Shown: positions 23,385 through 34,900 of the stretch, in pieces | How positions within the stretch are numbered: position 1 is the stretch's first letter | Layout of the letters: each line of letters opens with the position of its first letter | NCBI GenBank assembly: GCA_029532415.1 | Contig: JAQOTA010000033.1 | Location: forward strand, 558,001-622,000 | DNA from: Marasmius tenuissimus | Lineage: Eukaryota > Basidiomycota > Agaricomycetes > Agaricales > Marasmiaceae | Reading direction: 5' to 3' | DNA length: 64,000 nt | Translations under genes and position numbers: made by a program | The notes under the pieces: model-generated | The model's database searches: none | The model's input: only the letters and a program-made list of their open reading frames with translations | Told to the model about the DNA's origin: nothing

Positions 23385-25710
23385 ATGAGGGGAGCACAGG
23401 GCCATCGGGATTATCCACAAAAAGGGTATCCGTCCCGCCTTGTGGTGGACCTGCCTCTCGATGTTGTGCTCGAGGTTGAACTATCTATACTCATTCCAAT
23501 GATGACGATTTTCTAGATCTTTTCTTATCTTCGGCCTGTTGACCTTCTTCATCTTTCTCGAACGACTCCTCGAGCCATAAGGCCATTCCTCACAACTCGC
23601 TCTTCTAGTAGCAGACAGATATGGAAGGATGCTCTCAAACAAGTTTCTCCACCCCTCCCTTCTATCCCGGGCTCTGTTGTCATGTGTTTGATTTGACGTG
23701 CCATGCCTGTGGTCAGCTTTGCGAGAGTACGGATGTATTTTGGTATGAAAGATCATCTGCCATGAATCCTGCGTGCCCATTATGTACGCCCTGTTGATTG
23801 TTTCTCTTTGCGGGAACTCTGATAAGTTGCAACTCGCCAGATTCTCGCCACTGACTGAAATCTTGCGAGGAAAGCCAACAATTGACCGCGGCACAAGGAA
23901 AATAATGGAGAAATTGGTACCCTATCGTCGTGAGTCGTCCAGCCTTCCATAGTGGTGGCCTGCTTGCGGACACGAGCTGATACCGCACTCATTTCCAGTC
24001 CACAACAATGTCAGGCTTTGTAATCCCTTGACGGTCGAGGTGTCTCTCTGTGCATATTTCGAGGCGAAGGACCACCCAAATAAATTGAGGGAGTGGGAAA
24101 TCAACGGAGGCTGCGACATTCTTCTTGATCTTCACGAGGTGAGTGGCTGTTAGCTCCGGAAACCTTCTGCACGGCATCTTTTCTCAACACCTTCGTTTTA
24201 GTTCACTACTAGAGTGAGAGAATGGTGGAGAGAAGTACCGACTCGACAACGTCGACAAATGTGAGTTGCTTGCACCTGATACACTTTTTCACAGAGTTTG
24301 AATTATAACCTCCGCCAGTTCATGTCCCGCTTGAAAGCGTTGGGCTGAACAAACGACGAGCTCCGGGATGGTGATTCCGAACGGTCGCCAAGGTGCACCT
24401 ATATGTTGAATCAAAAAATCCCATTCGACGACTACAGTGCGAGCCTTCGTTGCTATCTTCTTCCCCGTCGGGTTTACCATATTCTAGATTGGAAACAGAT
24501 AGAACCAGAACTTACCCAAATTCTGGGCGGTATCAGGGAAAAACGTCTCCATAAGCTCAGGGTTGATGTTTATTCCAATCGCAATCTCAAGGTGTATCAA
24601 ATCTTCAAGGTCCTTCAGGACGAAGGCACTGACGTACCCTTCGGAGATTTCATTCTCATGTCTGAGGCCAAACATTTGAACACCCTAATCTACCATAATT
24701 CCTTCCGCAGCGTTGAACGATGCTTTCTTAGGACTGAGGCTGCAAGACCTATCAATGCGATGGGTCACACAAATAATACAACCTCAACTTCACGCCATCG
24801 TCCAATGTTTCAACAAGACAAATCCAGAACACAAATTCTACTCCGACGTGTCGACCATTATCTTCCGGTGCAAACACTGCCAAGGTGGTTTCTGGGGCTC
24901 CGGAGTCTCCGCCATCGATGTTTTCTCAAAGACGTGTCCGTCACTTCGCCTCCCCTTTGGGGCTACGCCAAGTATAACCCATTCCATTTCTGTCCCTTCG
25001 TTACAGCTTGGGACGTGAATGATATCGAGATACATGCGGGAGTGACGGACCGTGCAGTGGAGTTGATGAAGTTATGTGGCGTTGGAGATCTAGACACTTT
25101 GGAAGATTTAGACCCGCTGTGGGAGTGCCGAAACTGTGTTTCGACCTCATCTACGATCGTTACCTTCGCTGGACGGAGGTGATAATTTTTGTGTCACTGT
25201 TATTGGGCTCCGTTCTCGTAGCATTAACTTACGCACGTCTCTATAACAGGTTGCACATGAATGTGACGGTGCAGAACTACAAAAGAATTTCGTTCTCGTT
25301 TCAGTCGACCAAACGACATGGCGAATGATATAGGCGGCGAAGATGGTCTTAGGGAGCACACAGCTTTGGCAAGATATTGACTGCAAACTTTGCGCCAGCG
25401 CTCCCGGCAACCCGGAGCATCCCACCAGGGCTCCTTCTGCCGCCTATGTCACGTATCATATGGGCGTAGTGTAAGTCAACCTCTCTTTTGATTCATTACT
25501 TCTGAGCTCACACTTTCAATGTCATGTAGACATAACCTTGGAATTCCGGATATCAGATACGGCTTGCACTGGACGTGGAAAAGGCCTTTAACTTCAAAGG
25601 ACAGCGACTCCGAGGACTTCTTGATTCGGATGCATAGAGTATCTACTCACACCTGTGTTGTTTATTCATATCCATGGGGTGTTGGTGCCCCTTCGACAGA
25701 GTATACATGA
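23385..25710 (+). pseudogene. F-box protein, broken by frameshifts
   Basis: Starts at ATG 23385 and, after removal of one intron (about 23474-23516), gives an F-box: DLPLDVVLEIFSYLRPVDLL followed by HLSRTT..AIRPFL and IWKDALKQV. F-box proteins recruit substrates to SCF ubiquitin ligases through Skp1. Downstream are pieces typical of Agaricomycete F-box proteins with Cys/His clusters: CHACGQLCES..VFWY near 23700, a middle part with WKQIEPELTQILGGI and EKRLHKLRVDVYSN, MRWVTQIIQPQL, FRCKHCQG, DPLWECRNC, a late CKLCAS cluster, and after an intron (about 25470-25530) NLGIPDIRYG. The frame must change at about 23670, 24700, 24890 and 25160, without splice sites that explain it. I therefore call it a pseudogene. 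Several unrecognised small introns or sequence errors are the alternative. Confidence 0.6.
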
Positions 25711-25874
25711 CCGTTCACATCAAGCTAGACATGCGCCCAAGAGGAACGTTTTGATCGTTTCCCGGCGCGGCCCCGCAGCTTTCATTCTCTGACTCGGAGG
25801 CGAAGTGCACTGCTTCCAAATTGTCCTTGTTGATAGTTTCGACTCTTTCCTCATCCCCGTCATACTCAGTGACA

Positions 25875-27656
25875 ATGGCCTCAGGCTCCTTGGAGAGTCT
25901 CAGTGTTGAGCTGTTGCAGCAAATAATCCTCGACGTACGTCGCTTCGTCAAGAACCTTCGCATATTGACATGAGCATCACGATCAGGTCCTCAGACTCTC
26001 CAAAGCAACAGTTTTCTCACTTTTGCGGGTGAATAAATCACTATACGAAATCACTCTTCCGATCGCCTTCCAAGAGCTCCAACTCGACATAACGGAGGAA
26101 CACTCCTCCAACAGAGCCGATTCATACTGGTCGGTTGCCTCTCCTAAGAACCTTGAACGAATGGAGACCATGCTCCGGAATAGCAACGACAAGCATAAAA
26201 ATCCCTTCAGATACGTTCGCCGAATCGTCGTCACCTCTTCTGCCATGAAATTCCCGACACCCTCATCCGCATCAATGTTATACTTCCCTGACTCACAAGC
26301 CGTCACAGAACTTTTCTCCCGATGGAAGGAGTACAATGAACACCGTTGGTCCGTGTTCGTAACCCTTCTCAGCCGCGTTCCTCGCATTTGGGAGTTGATA
26401 ATCGATTGTGGGTCAGAGTCAATACCGCTCACCCTTCTTCAGGCCTTGCATACATACCATCCCTCCTGTCACCTCCACCTTCGAAATTGGGCACCCTACG
26501 TTGGTTACTCAGACTCGAAAGACCCCTTTTTAGAAGAGGTGGCAAAATCACCTTGTCTCCGTAGCATACTGGGCTCGGATGTTTCGCGTTATGGCCCCAA
26601 TTTGGCTTTCCAAGACCTTACTTTCGAACGAGTCATTTCATTGGCACCCAACCTCGGTTGGGTAGCTTTGAGGCAGTCCCGCGGCCATGAAAATGTGCTC
26701 ACTAGTCCTCGAGAAGGCTTAGAGTCAACACGAGCGAGAGAGAGGAACTTGCCAGAGTGGAAGCATTACACGCAGGGAATAACCCATCTCGGAAACTATT
26801 ACGGACACTCATTTGGAAAGCTTCGCTGTCGCTCTCCCAATTTCGACGCCTAGAGCGATTCATTGACTTTACCCATACCGAGACCTTGGATTTAGGGGCG
26901 GTTTGGAACAGTGATCTCTTCGAGTACGCCACGAAGCACGATACATTCTCTCATTTGAAGAATCTATCCTTCGCAATCGACGACCACCGAATCACTTCTG
27001 GGGGCACCGCAACAAGTACCGATACGCTCGAAAAACTGAAGTCTACGATCAGCAACTTCATCTTTTCGTGTCCACCCCTTATATCCCTACACATCATAAA
27101 CTACCACGACGTCGTCGACATCCTCTCCATCCTCCTCACCCATGGTGATTCCGTCCGCTCTTTATCACTACACCAGATAGAACATTGTCGAGAAGCTAGA
27201 CCAATCCTCTGGCCGGAGGATATAGAACTCATCTTCCGTATGGCTCCCCGACTCAGAAGTCTTGGGCTCGATATCAACAGGAGTAAAGACGGAGAGCTCG
27301 AAAAGGAGATATATGAGGTTCTGCAATCATCCACTTCCCTCGAACGCCTCTCTCTCAACTACGATCTTTACAATCCGTATTTCAACTTTTGGGAACAGCG
27401 ATACGACCCAATGAAGGAAAACTTTGGGAGGGAGGTCTGGGACGCTCTTCATAACGATGCTCTGATCGGATCCCCAGATGCTGGGATTCTGAGGTTGTTT
27501 CTGTCGGTAGGCTATCCGCCTAGGGATGGCGAGATCGATAACGCACCGAGTATACACCGGGGCAGCGAGAGGAAAATAGCAGAAATCGGGCAAGAGCATC
27601 AGTACTCCATTAATGGCAGTTGGACATGCGAGCTCGTCTATAGGAGGCACAAATAG
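25875..27656 (+). CDS. F-box / leucine-rich-repeat-like protein
   Basis: Exon 1 (25875-25934) and exon 2 (from 25987) join to LSVELLQQIILDVLRLSKAT followed by FSLLRVNKSLYEITLPIAF, a degenerate F-box; the 52-bp intron has GTACGT and CAG ends. The rest, about 530 residues, is an irregular series of leucine-rich segments (for example LERLSLNYDLYN, LISLHIINYHDVVDILSIL, LRSLGLDINRS), as in Agaricomycete F-box/LRR proteins thought to select substrates for SCF ubiquitin ligase. The frame changes between about 26660 and 26757. A 44-bp GT-AG intron at 26662-26705 would repair it and give about 561 residues, but that is short, so a frameshift is the alternative. It follows the broken F-box gene by 165 bp in the same direction. 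No sequence similarity strong enough to call them recent duplicates. Confidence 0.65.
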
Positions 27657-30600
27657 GCTCAATAGGTGTTTGTTGATTAAATTGACGGTACACAGGTTAC
27701 ACGTAGTCCTTTGTATCAGCGTTCCATGTACTTTCGAACCATGGCACTGCTTGCATGACCACCAACCGACAAGCGGCTGTCTTACTCCTCATAAGTAAAG
27801 GAATCGATGAACATGTCTTATTGTTGCACTATATACGTCCTCCGTACGTTGCGCGGAACAGCGAGACGTTGGCAGACTCTAGTCCGCAAGGCCATCGTTG
27901 CCGCACTACGGACAAACGACTGATATTTCCACCCGGCCCCGGCTGCCATCGGTCCCCCAAATGCACTACATGTGCGACTTTTGAGTGTGGAGCGCCCATA
28001 AAACGAAGAAATACGGCGTCGTGGGCGGTGATTGACGAGTCTTCAATAGCTGCACAGCCAGGATGGTTCTGTCAGATGAGGTCTGGGTCCAAGCGCGACG
28101 GATGAACTCACTCAGAGCCGCAGTCAGATATTAAGACCATCGAAGGCTCAGACCCAAGCCTTGATTCTTCGCTTCTTGGTGGCCATGTTCTGAGGCACCG
28201 CGTATTATGACACTCGGGCCGAACCTGGAAACACAAGATTTGGAGATGAGCTGCAATTACAGTGAAGGCACGGAAAAGTAGCGCACCAAGTAGTGACTTC
28301 GAGTGTACGAAGCCCATAGCAGAATGTTGCGCCAAAGACCGACGGGACAGTCGAACAGCGAACGAATGGCCTCGTAACGCGGTGTGACATCCCGTCAAAG
28401 TCCGGCTCTCCACTAGCACAGCGAACACAACGCAACAGCATAGGTGAACGGGTACATTGCTCCAAAGCAGGGCCACTATCCACTGTATTAGACGTGCAAG
28501 TACCAAACATTTTCGGTACGACCACCGCTCGGTGTCGACACTCCGAAATCGATTGTCGCGCACGTCGTAAGCACACCTTTGGGAGCAGGTTGTCATTAGT
28601 GAAAGGGCTGAACCGAATCCTGGGCAAATAACCTGATCCGTTTGTCCCCGGCAACTAGCCCTCCCTCGAGTGCCTCCGTGCCCCGACACAAAGAGGATGC
28701 TCAATGAGAGAAAGGAACGTTGGTATAGCTCCCAACGTGGGTACCAATATTCAAGGTGAGGGGCTATCCTGTTAAGAGGAGCCTTGGTCAAGCCCTCTAT
28801 GCCATCACAGACAGACCCTGGGAATGGATATCAGTTACAGACGAAATCATGAAACGGGGAAATCGCACCACACGACAACCATGAGGATGGAGAGTTTCGC
28901 CAGCCACACGTAGTATCGATAGTAGCTTAGGTCGACACCCTTCAGCCGAATCACGTTTCTCCCACAGCATCCTCAAGGACAGTTGCAAAACTCCCCGCAA
29001 ACTCTTCAGCTGCTGCCCCCCAAATCCAGCTCATCTGACCGCCCTAACCCGAGCCCTACTCCATCGTTCTAGACTGTGGAATGAAACTGACCCTGCCAAA
29101 AAAAGCGAGAGGCCGTATATGCGACTGTGGTCCTTCTCCAGCACGAAGATCCCAAAAATACGACGAAAAGCCGCACGCAATGCATGGAGGGGAGCACCAC
29201 CGTGGAACACGGACTACACCACGAAAGAAGGAAGCGGAAGGGGCACGTGGGGTGGAGATGCGAGGTGTGACCTTGTATCACTGCTATAGTCTAGTATTGA
29301 TACCGGCGAGCCTCGGGTGCGTTCATGGTAGGGTATGGGGCATAGAGGCCGTACAGCGATCAATATGCAGGAATTTCCGTCACTTTCTCTTCAGGGGGCG
29401 TTCGCTGAGCTGCGATTGGACTGCACGAACGCTTGTGAGGGGTACCAGCACATCTCGCGACGTTATGTAGCAAGGAAGGGGCAGCCTGAACTTTCGTCGC
29501 ATGCACGACCAGGGTCCAAGGTGGGTTCGTTTGTCGAAAGATGGCCGACTTGAAGGAGAGTGCGGTGTGTGCAACTGAACGCTCTGCAAGGCAAGTCAGA
29601 TCAACAAGCATGTCGAGAGTATAACAGCACATGCCACTCACCGAACGTCTGAACGTCCGAAAGCGCAAATGTCGACATGCATTGGGCCTCTTATCTTCTC
29701 CGTTTGCCTGAAAGCTGAAGCGATGCAACGTCAGCTCGTGGCGGGTATTTCGAACTGTCCGTAACGCACTGTGTTCACCTCGCCATCCTATATTATAGCC
29801 TACAGCATCCACCACTTTTCCTGGGCGAGTTGATAAGATCAGGGCTTGTATTCCCCTCTCCTAAACGAGAGTTCGCCGCTGCTGGGGCTTGATAAGACTG
29901 CCTTCGTGGCCATGACATCCTGCGAATCGTCCGTACGAGTTAACAGACAGACCGAGCGCATCAAGGACCCGCACATGACGCGTTCTAAAGAATCAATGAG
30001 TGACTGAAATGTGAAAGTTATGAGACTTACCGAGCTTGCCAGCTGCCCGGATGATGACTATGACTTTGAAGGCAAACGAATACCTCGTATCCGACCAGTA
30101 GTGGACTGAATGAGAGCGAGAGCTTCCTGCATGGTGCCGCGCCCAGCTAAAATGAGGCAAGAACGTTCCTATATTCCAACGTGTTCGTCAAGTCTATGAA
30201 TAGAAGAAAGCATAAGCAATTTCAACGATGCTAAAAAAGTTACCTTACTCACCTAGATCAATGAAGTTGCGCCGAGTCTCTTTCGAGTGTTCGAGTTCAT
30301 CGCGATTCCTTCACGGGGCCATCGAGCCAAAGCTGCGATACTAAGGTCAAGGATCGTCGTATATCTCATCCTTGTTGAAGAGCAAAAAATAGGTCGAGAG
30401 CGTGACAAGGTCGCGAAGAGAACGGGAGCTCTCAGCTCAGGGAGATCATAATGGGTGAGAGCAAAGATCTACGAGTTAGGTAAGCCGATACCTTTGTTTC
30501 TTTTAGGCGCTTGAGGTCCACGGACCATCAGCTGACAACCACAATGAGGCAAGTTGAGACGTGCCCTTTCGTGAATCGTTCCTACTTCGTCTCATCTTCA

Positions 30601-30748
30601 GCAACATTGCATCTATGACCGTGGCCTCAGGATTCAATTTATAGACTGAGGTGGTCACCGGCACGGGTCACAATCAATCCTGATTCTTTCCTACGACTCG
30701 ATTCCCAGCTACATCGGCTACGAATTTTACCGGTGCTGCCTGGCTAGG
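27657..30748. other. 3-kb gap without recognisable genes
   Basis: Several overlapping open frames exist, the longest 28108-28791 (minus, 227 codons), but it is Cys/Arg/Ser-rich, lacks any motif and overlaps another long frame on the same strand. That pattern is what GC-rich non-coding DNA gives. No splice-consistent gene model seen. Confidence 0.4.
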
Positions 30749-31717
30749 CTGGTATGCACGGTTCACTTTTTACCGTGTCACGCACTTGTGACAACGGACT
30801 TAGAGAAATTGCTCTCTCTCGCCTCGCTCACAATTATGACCTCCGCTGCCTTCCTCTTCCTCCTACGACCCTTCCTCTTCTTTCACAAATTCCAAAGCAC
30901 CAACTTTTCAGATGATTCTCATGCGTTTTTGCGCGAAATAAAACACCAGCTTTGTTCCGCCTTACTGGCGACTGGGAATTTCTTTCTCGAAGCAAACAAA
31001 GGGCCTCTACCTCGCAATGCACCGAACTCGACTACACCTGAAGACTCAAAGACTCGTCATCTCCCGTATATCAGCTCTTGAATACCTTGTTGGTTGGCTC
31101 TATTTTTTATTCTGGACTTGGCAATGCTAGTAGGGACCCCAGGACGAGGCTTTGTGGTGCGCATTTTTCGCTGTTTTGTTTCTTATTCGGCACTAATTCT
31201 TACCTTTATTTTTCAGTGCGCCGTCAGTACAGGCTAGTCCTCGAATTCGACCCCTTGCATCCGATTTCAGCACCAGAAGTTGCCCGAAAATGCCGCCGTT
31301 ATTTGAGCTCAACGTGTCGTTCCAACCCCTCAAGTTTTTCTCTGACTGCAAAGCCTCAACTCCAGAATGTACCTATGTACATTATCCCTCAGAAAAGTGG
31401 CCTTCTGCGATGCAGCACTGTGCTCGATGCTCGCACTCTCTTGTGTTACGCGTCACGTGACATACTCATATTCTGCGGTTTTGTTCACCACAATTTCCGC
31501 AATAACTTCGGTCAGTCTATATTTCTCATCTTTTCGTGCTACTAGAGACATGTAATAGACGGTATGGACCAGGAATACAAATTTTTGTTGGAATATTGGG
31601 TGTGAGGAACAACGAGGAACAAGTTTTGTGCCCGCGACAGAATGTCAATCAACGAAATTTGGCTAAGTCCGTGGTCACAAATGGTCGACCCGCCAAAAAG
31701 TGAACCGTGCCTACCAG
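30749..31717. mobile_element. 969-bp non-autonomous element with about 62-bp terminal inverted repeats
   Basis: The left end reads CTGGTATGCACGGTTCACTT and the right end, inverted, CTGGTAGGCACGGTTCACTT. The match continues inward through TTGTGAC.ACGGACTTAG to about 62 bp, with roughly three quarters of positions identical by eye. Flanking octamers are TGGCTAGG (30741-30748) and TCGGTAGG (31718-31725), six of eight identical, which could be an aged 8-bp target duplication of the hAT type; this is weak. No transposase frame inside: the frames at 30788-31081 and 31078-31545 have no recognisable domain. It ends 198 bp before the Argonaute start codon. Confidence 0.65.
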
Positions 31718-31802
31718 TCGGTAGGTGAACCTACCCGATTTCACACTCCGCACTACCAAATTTGGACGCCATCAGTAGCCCGGGTAAGGTTCACCTACCG
31801 AC
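31717..31802. repeat. 86-bp palindrome with near-perfect 20-bp arms
   Basis: The left arm GTCGGTAGGTGAACCTACCC (31717-31736) is matched, inverted, by 31782-31802 with a single extra base. The loop is about 45 bp. If transcribed, it would fold into a stable hairpin. The left arm starts on the last base of the 969-bp element. It lies 114 bp upstream of the Argonaute start codon, inside the likely promoter or 5' leader. Confidence 0.75.
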
Positions 31803-31915
31803 GGCTTGCGAGTCTACTGCCTGGCAAGTTCCGTCTGGCCGGAAAATTGATTGATCCCAAGAACCCCAGAAACTTCGATTTTTGTCCTCGACCACCACGA
31901 CAGTTCTGTCCCACA

Positions 31916-34900
31916 ATGGACCATCGACAACTTCAACGTTTATCTCTTACCTCTGAGCGAGGAAGGGGTCGAGGACGAGTGCAGGCAAATGTCGCTCAAC
32001 GTTTAGCACTTGGTGGCGGTGGTGGGATTTTTGGCAGACATCTGGACCGGGAGACTACTACAGCCCAGGGATCCGCTAGTTCCGAGGCTGAAAATATCTC
32101 TGCAACTACATTGAGTGCAGCAGATGCACCCACAGAAAATACATTCGCGGATACTGGTCCAGAGACCCACGTCCCGGGTTGGCAACTAGCACATGAGGAA
32201 AATTCATTTGTTCCAGGTAAGCCTAGCCACATATTGCGTCGCATTCTTGTTGCGGGATCTCTTCTTATTTTCCTGAAATCATCGAAATTGTACAGAACAC
32301 ATCCAAACAGTTGGTGTCCGGCGCCCAAACTTTGGGACCTCAGGTCGAGTTGTTGCCGTTCTGGCCAACATGTATGAGGTGACACTTCCACAGAACGTGA
32401 TTCGACAATATGACGGTAAGTTTCTTCCACTACTAGCCTTACTTGATCGCACAGGCAATCGTGTTCTGACTCTCGCTCCATCTACTGTGTCCCACCAGTC
32501 GGTAAGCCCCATCTCCCGAGGCTGGATCTCGATTAGCTACAAATTGACTTTACCAAAAAAACAGCGATAAAACCTGGGTCAGGTTTGGAACAAAAGCTGC
32601 CTCTCCACCTGACGTTCAAGATTATGGGTCACCTTCAAGGTTTCGTAGCGCCAGAAATATTTACTCCCCGTGTTGCGTATGATGGGCGACAACTCCTGTT
32701 CGCTACACGAGAGCTGCCACTTGAAGTTGGGCCCGATGGAGTGGTGTCTCAAGAGGTGAGTCTGAGGTTCTTAATCATGCTTGTTCTTGGCTTTTGGATG
32801 CCCATCTCGTCCGCCTAGTTTCCTATTCCAATTTCGAACGACGACTCAAGCCCGGACACCGATAAAAAAGTCAAAGTCTACATCGTCCGGATCACTAAGA
32901 CGAAGACAATTAATCCAGAGTATGTCCTCCAATATGTCACTGATGTGAGGTTCATCTTATCCCTCCTTGCAGGGTCCTCGAGAGATTCATTGGAAGTCAA
33001 CAATCGCACAACGAAACCGTTCAAATGGCTCTCACTGTAAGTTAATCAACCACAGTCGACCATTCGAATTTCTACCCTTGCTTCACACTAGGCACTCAAC
33101 GTCGTGACCCGCATGTCGCCCCTCCTCCACCATCCTTCCAGCTCATCAACGCCCTCCACTTCATTCTATACTCCCGACGAAACCTTCCAGCTCGGTAGAG
33201 GTCTGGAGCTGTGGCGAGGGTACTTCCAGTCACTACGTCCGAGCATCAACAGGTGTCTCGTCAATGTCGATGTTACCACGGGGATGTTCTACAAACCAGG
33301 CCCGTTGATTGACGTATGTCTGGACTTCGTCCGGCGAGGCTCATTCACCGAGCCTCGAGACCCGCGGCTGCTTTCGCCTGAACATGGTTTTCCCGAGAGA
33401 CAGAGGAGGACATTGGCCAACTTCTTGGCCGGAGCCCGGATTCTCGTCCATGAGGATCCTGGGAATGGTCCCAATGCCGCACAAGGGGTGATGAGGATAT
33501 GCAAAGGGCTGAGTAGTCAAAGCGCTAATCGCCTCAGGTCGTATCGACCCGATGTAGGATCGATTACAGTCGCAGATTTCTATCGGCGATTCAGGAACCG
33601 GGTATTGGAGTTCCCTGATATTCTTTGTGCTGAGGCGAGTCTGTTCATTCATGCCAGTCTTTATTCTGGCCACATGCTCACGCTAAATACTTCACTCTAG
33701 GTCGGAAACGGGTCAACGAAGGGATACATCCCTCTCGAGCTATGTGAGATGTTGCCTGGTCAACTCGCTCGGAAACAGCTACCGGCAGAGAAGATTCCTC
33801 AGCTGGTCAAATTCGCGACCCAGAAGCCGGATAGAAGGCTAAGAAGCATCACGAATGGCGTGAATGTGAGTTCTATTTCCTGCCTGCCTTTCCCTGGATA
33901 TATGTGTTTTTTTAATACTGTGGGCCAACGCATGTACCGCCAGGTCCTTCAACTCGGACAATCGGACTACATCAAGCAGTTTGGGATGAAGATTCATGTC
34001 GAGAACGGACCACTCACTGTCCGTGCGAGGGTGCTAAAACCACCAACCCTTCGATATGGGAGTAAAAGTAGGGAACCTACCATCGTAAGTCGAGTCCGTG
34101 GTTTCTATTCCAATGCTCATGTTCGCCCGTCGATTTATGTTTCTCGAAGGCGCCCTCGGAAGGTGTATGGAATATGTAAGTTATCGCATCGTGAAAACGA
34201 ACCCCGTGTTTCTGGGTTGCTGAGTGGTTCTGGGTCAACATCTTGCCTGACACACCTTTCCACTACGACTTGTAGGGTCGGCAAAGAATTTTCTCAGCCC
34301 GCCACAATCCCTAATTGGTTTGTGGCCATTTACGAGACAAAAGGACGTTTCGGCGTAGCTAGAGCCAAAGGGATGGTCACTTCCTTTATCGAGGGATGTG
34401 AGAGCACCGGTGCGCCCGATTCAACTGCATGTGCATCGCCCAGACTGACAGCAGTTGCCCTGTGACTTTCAGGCATCACCATCAAACACAACCCGGTTGT
34501 CAAGTGGATCGAAAATACACAAGGGGATGTGACTCAGGTGGGTAGACGTGTATTTGAGCTCTGGTAATCTGTGCTTATACGCAATCTCGTTCATTCAAGC
34601 AACTCCGAGACCTAGGTTCCCGGGCTACCAGAGACGATCCGAGCTTGATCCCGCCCGTATTCATTCTTGCTGTGATCCCTGAAGGAGGAAACGATATCTA
34701 CTCTGCCGTCAAGCAGTAAGTGTTCGCTTACCGAAGAGACATAGATAAACTCAAGTATACTTAGCTTCGGGGACTGCATGAGCGGGATAGCCACCCAGTG
34801 CGTCAAGAGTGCCAAAGCTATCAGTGCGAAACAGAATTACTGGGCGTGCGTAGCTCTCAAGTGAGTCATTCTGAAAGTCCCAATCCCATTCGGCTTTACT

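Noticed and set aside
24897..24970. An intron in the broken F-box gene to explain the frame change near 24890
   Set aside because: No GT-AG pair of reasonable length joins RCKHCQG to the following GLRSLRH-like stretch; a simple one-base shift fits better.
28108..28791. 227-codon minus-strand frame
   Set aside because: Biased Cys/Arg/Ser composition, overlapping a second long frame, no start context, no introns and no motif; likely chance in GC-rich DNA.
29360..29815. 151-codon minus-strand frame
   Set aside because: No motif and no exon neighbours; overlaps other long frames on both strands.
31700..31915. Upstream extension of the Argonaute reading frame
   Set aside because: The frame is open but has no ATG before 31916 and runs through the palindrome; the peptide does not resemble Argonaute N-termini.
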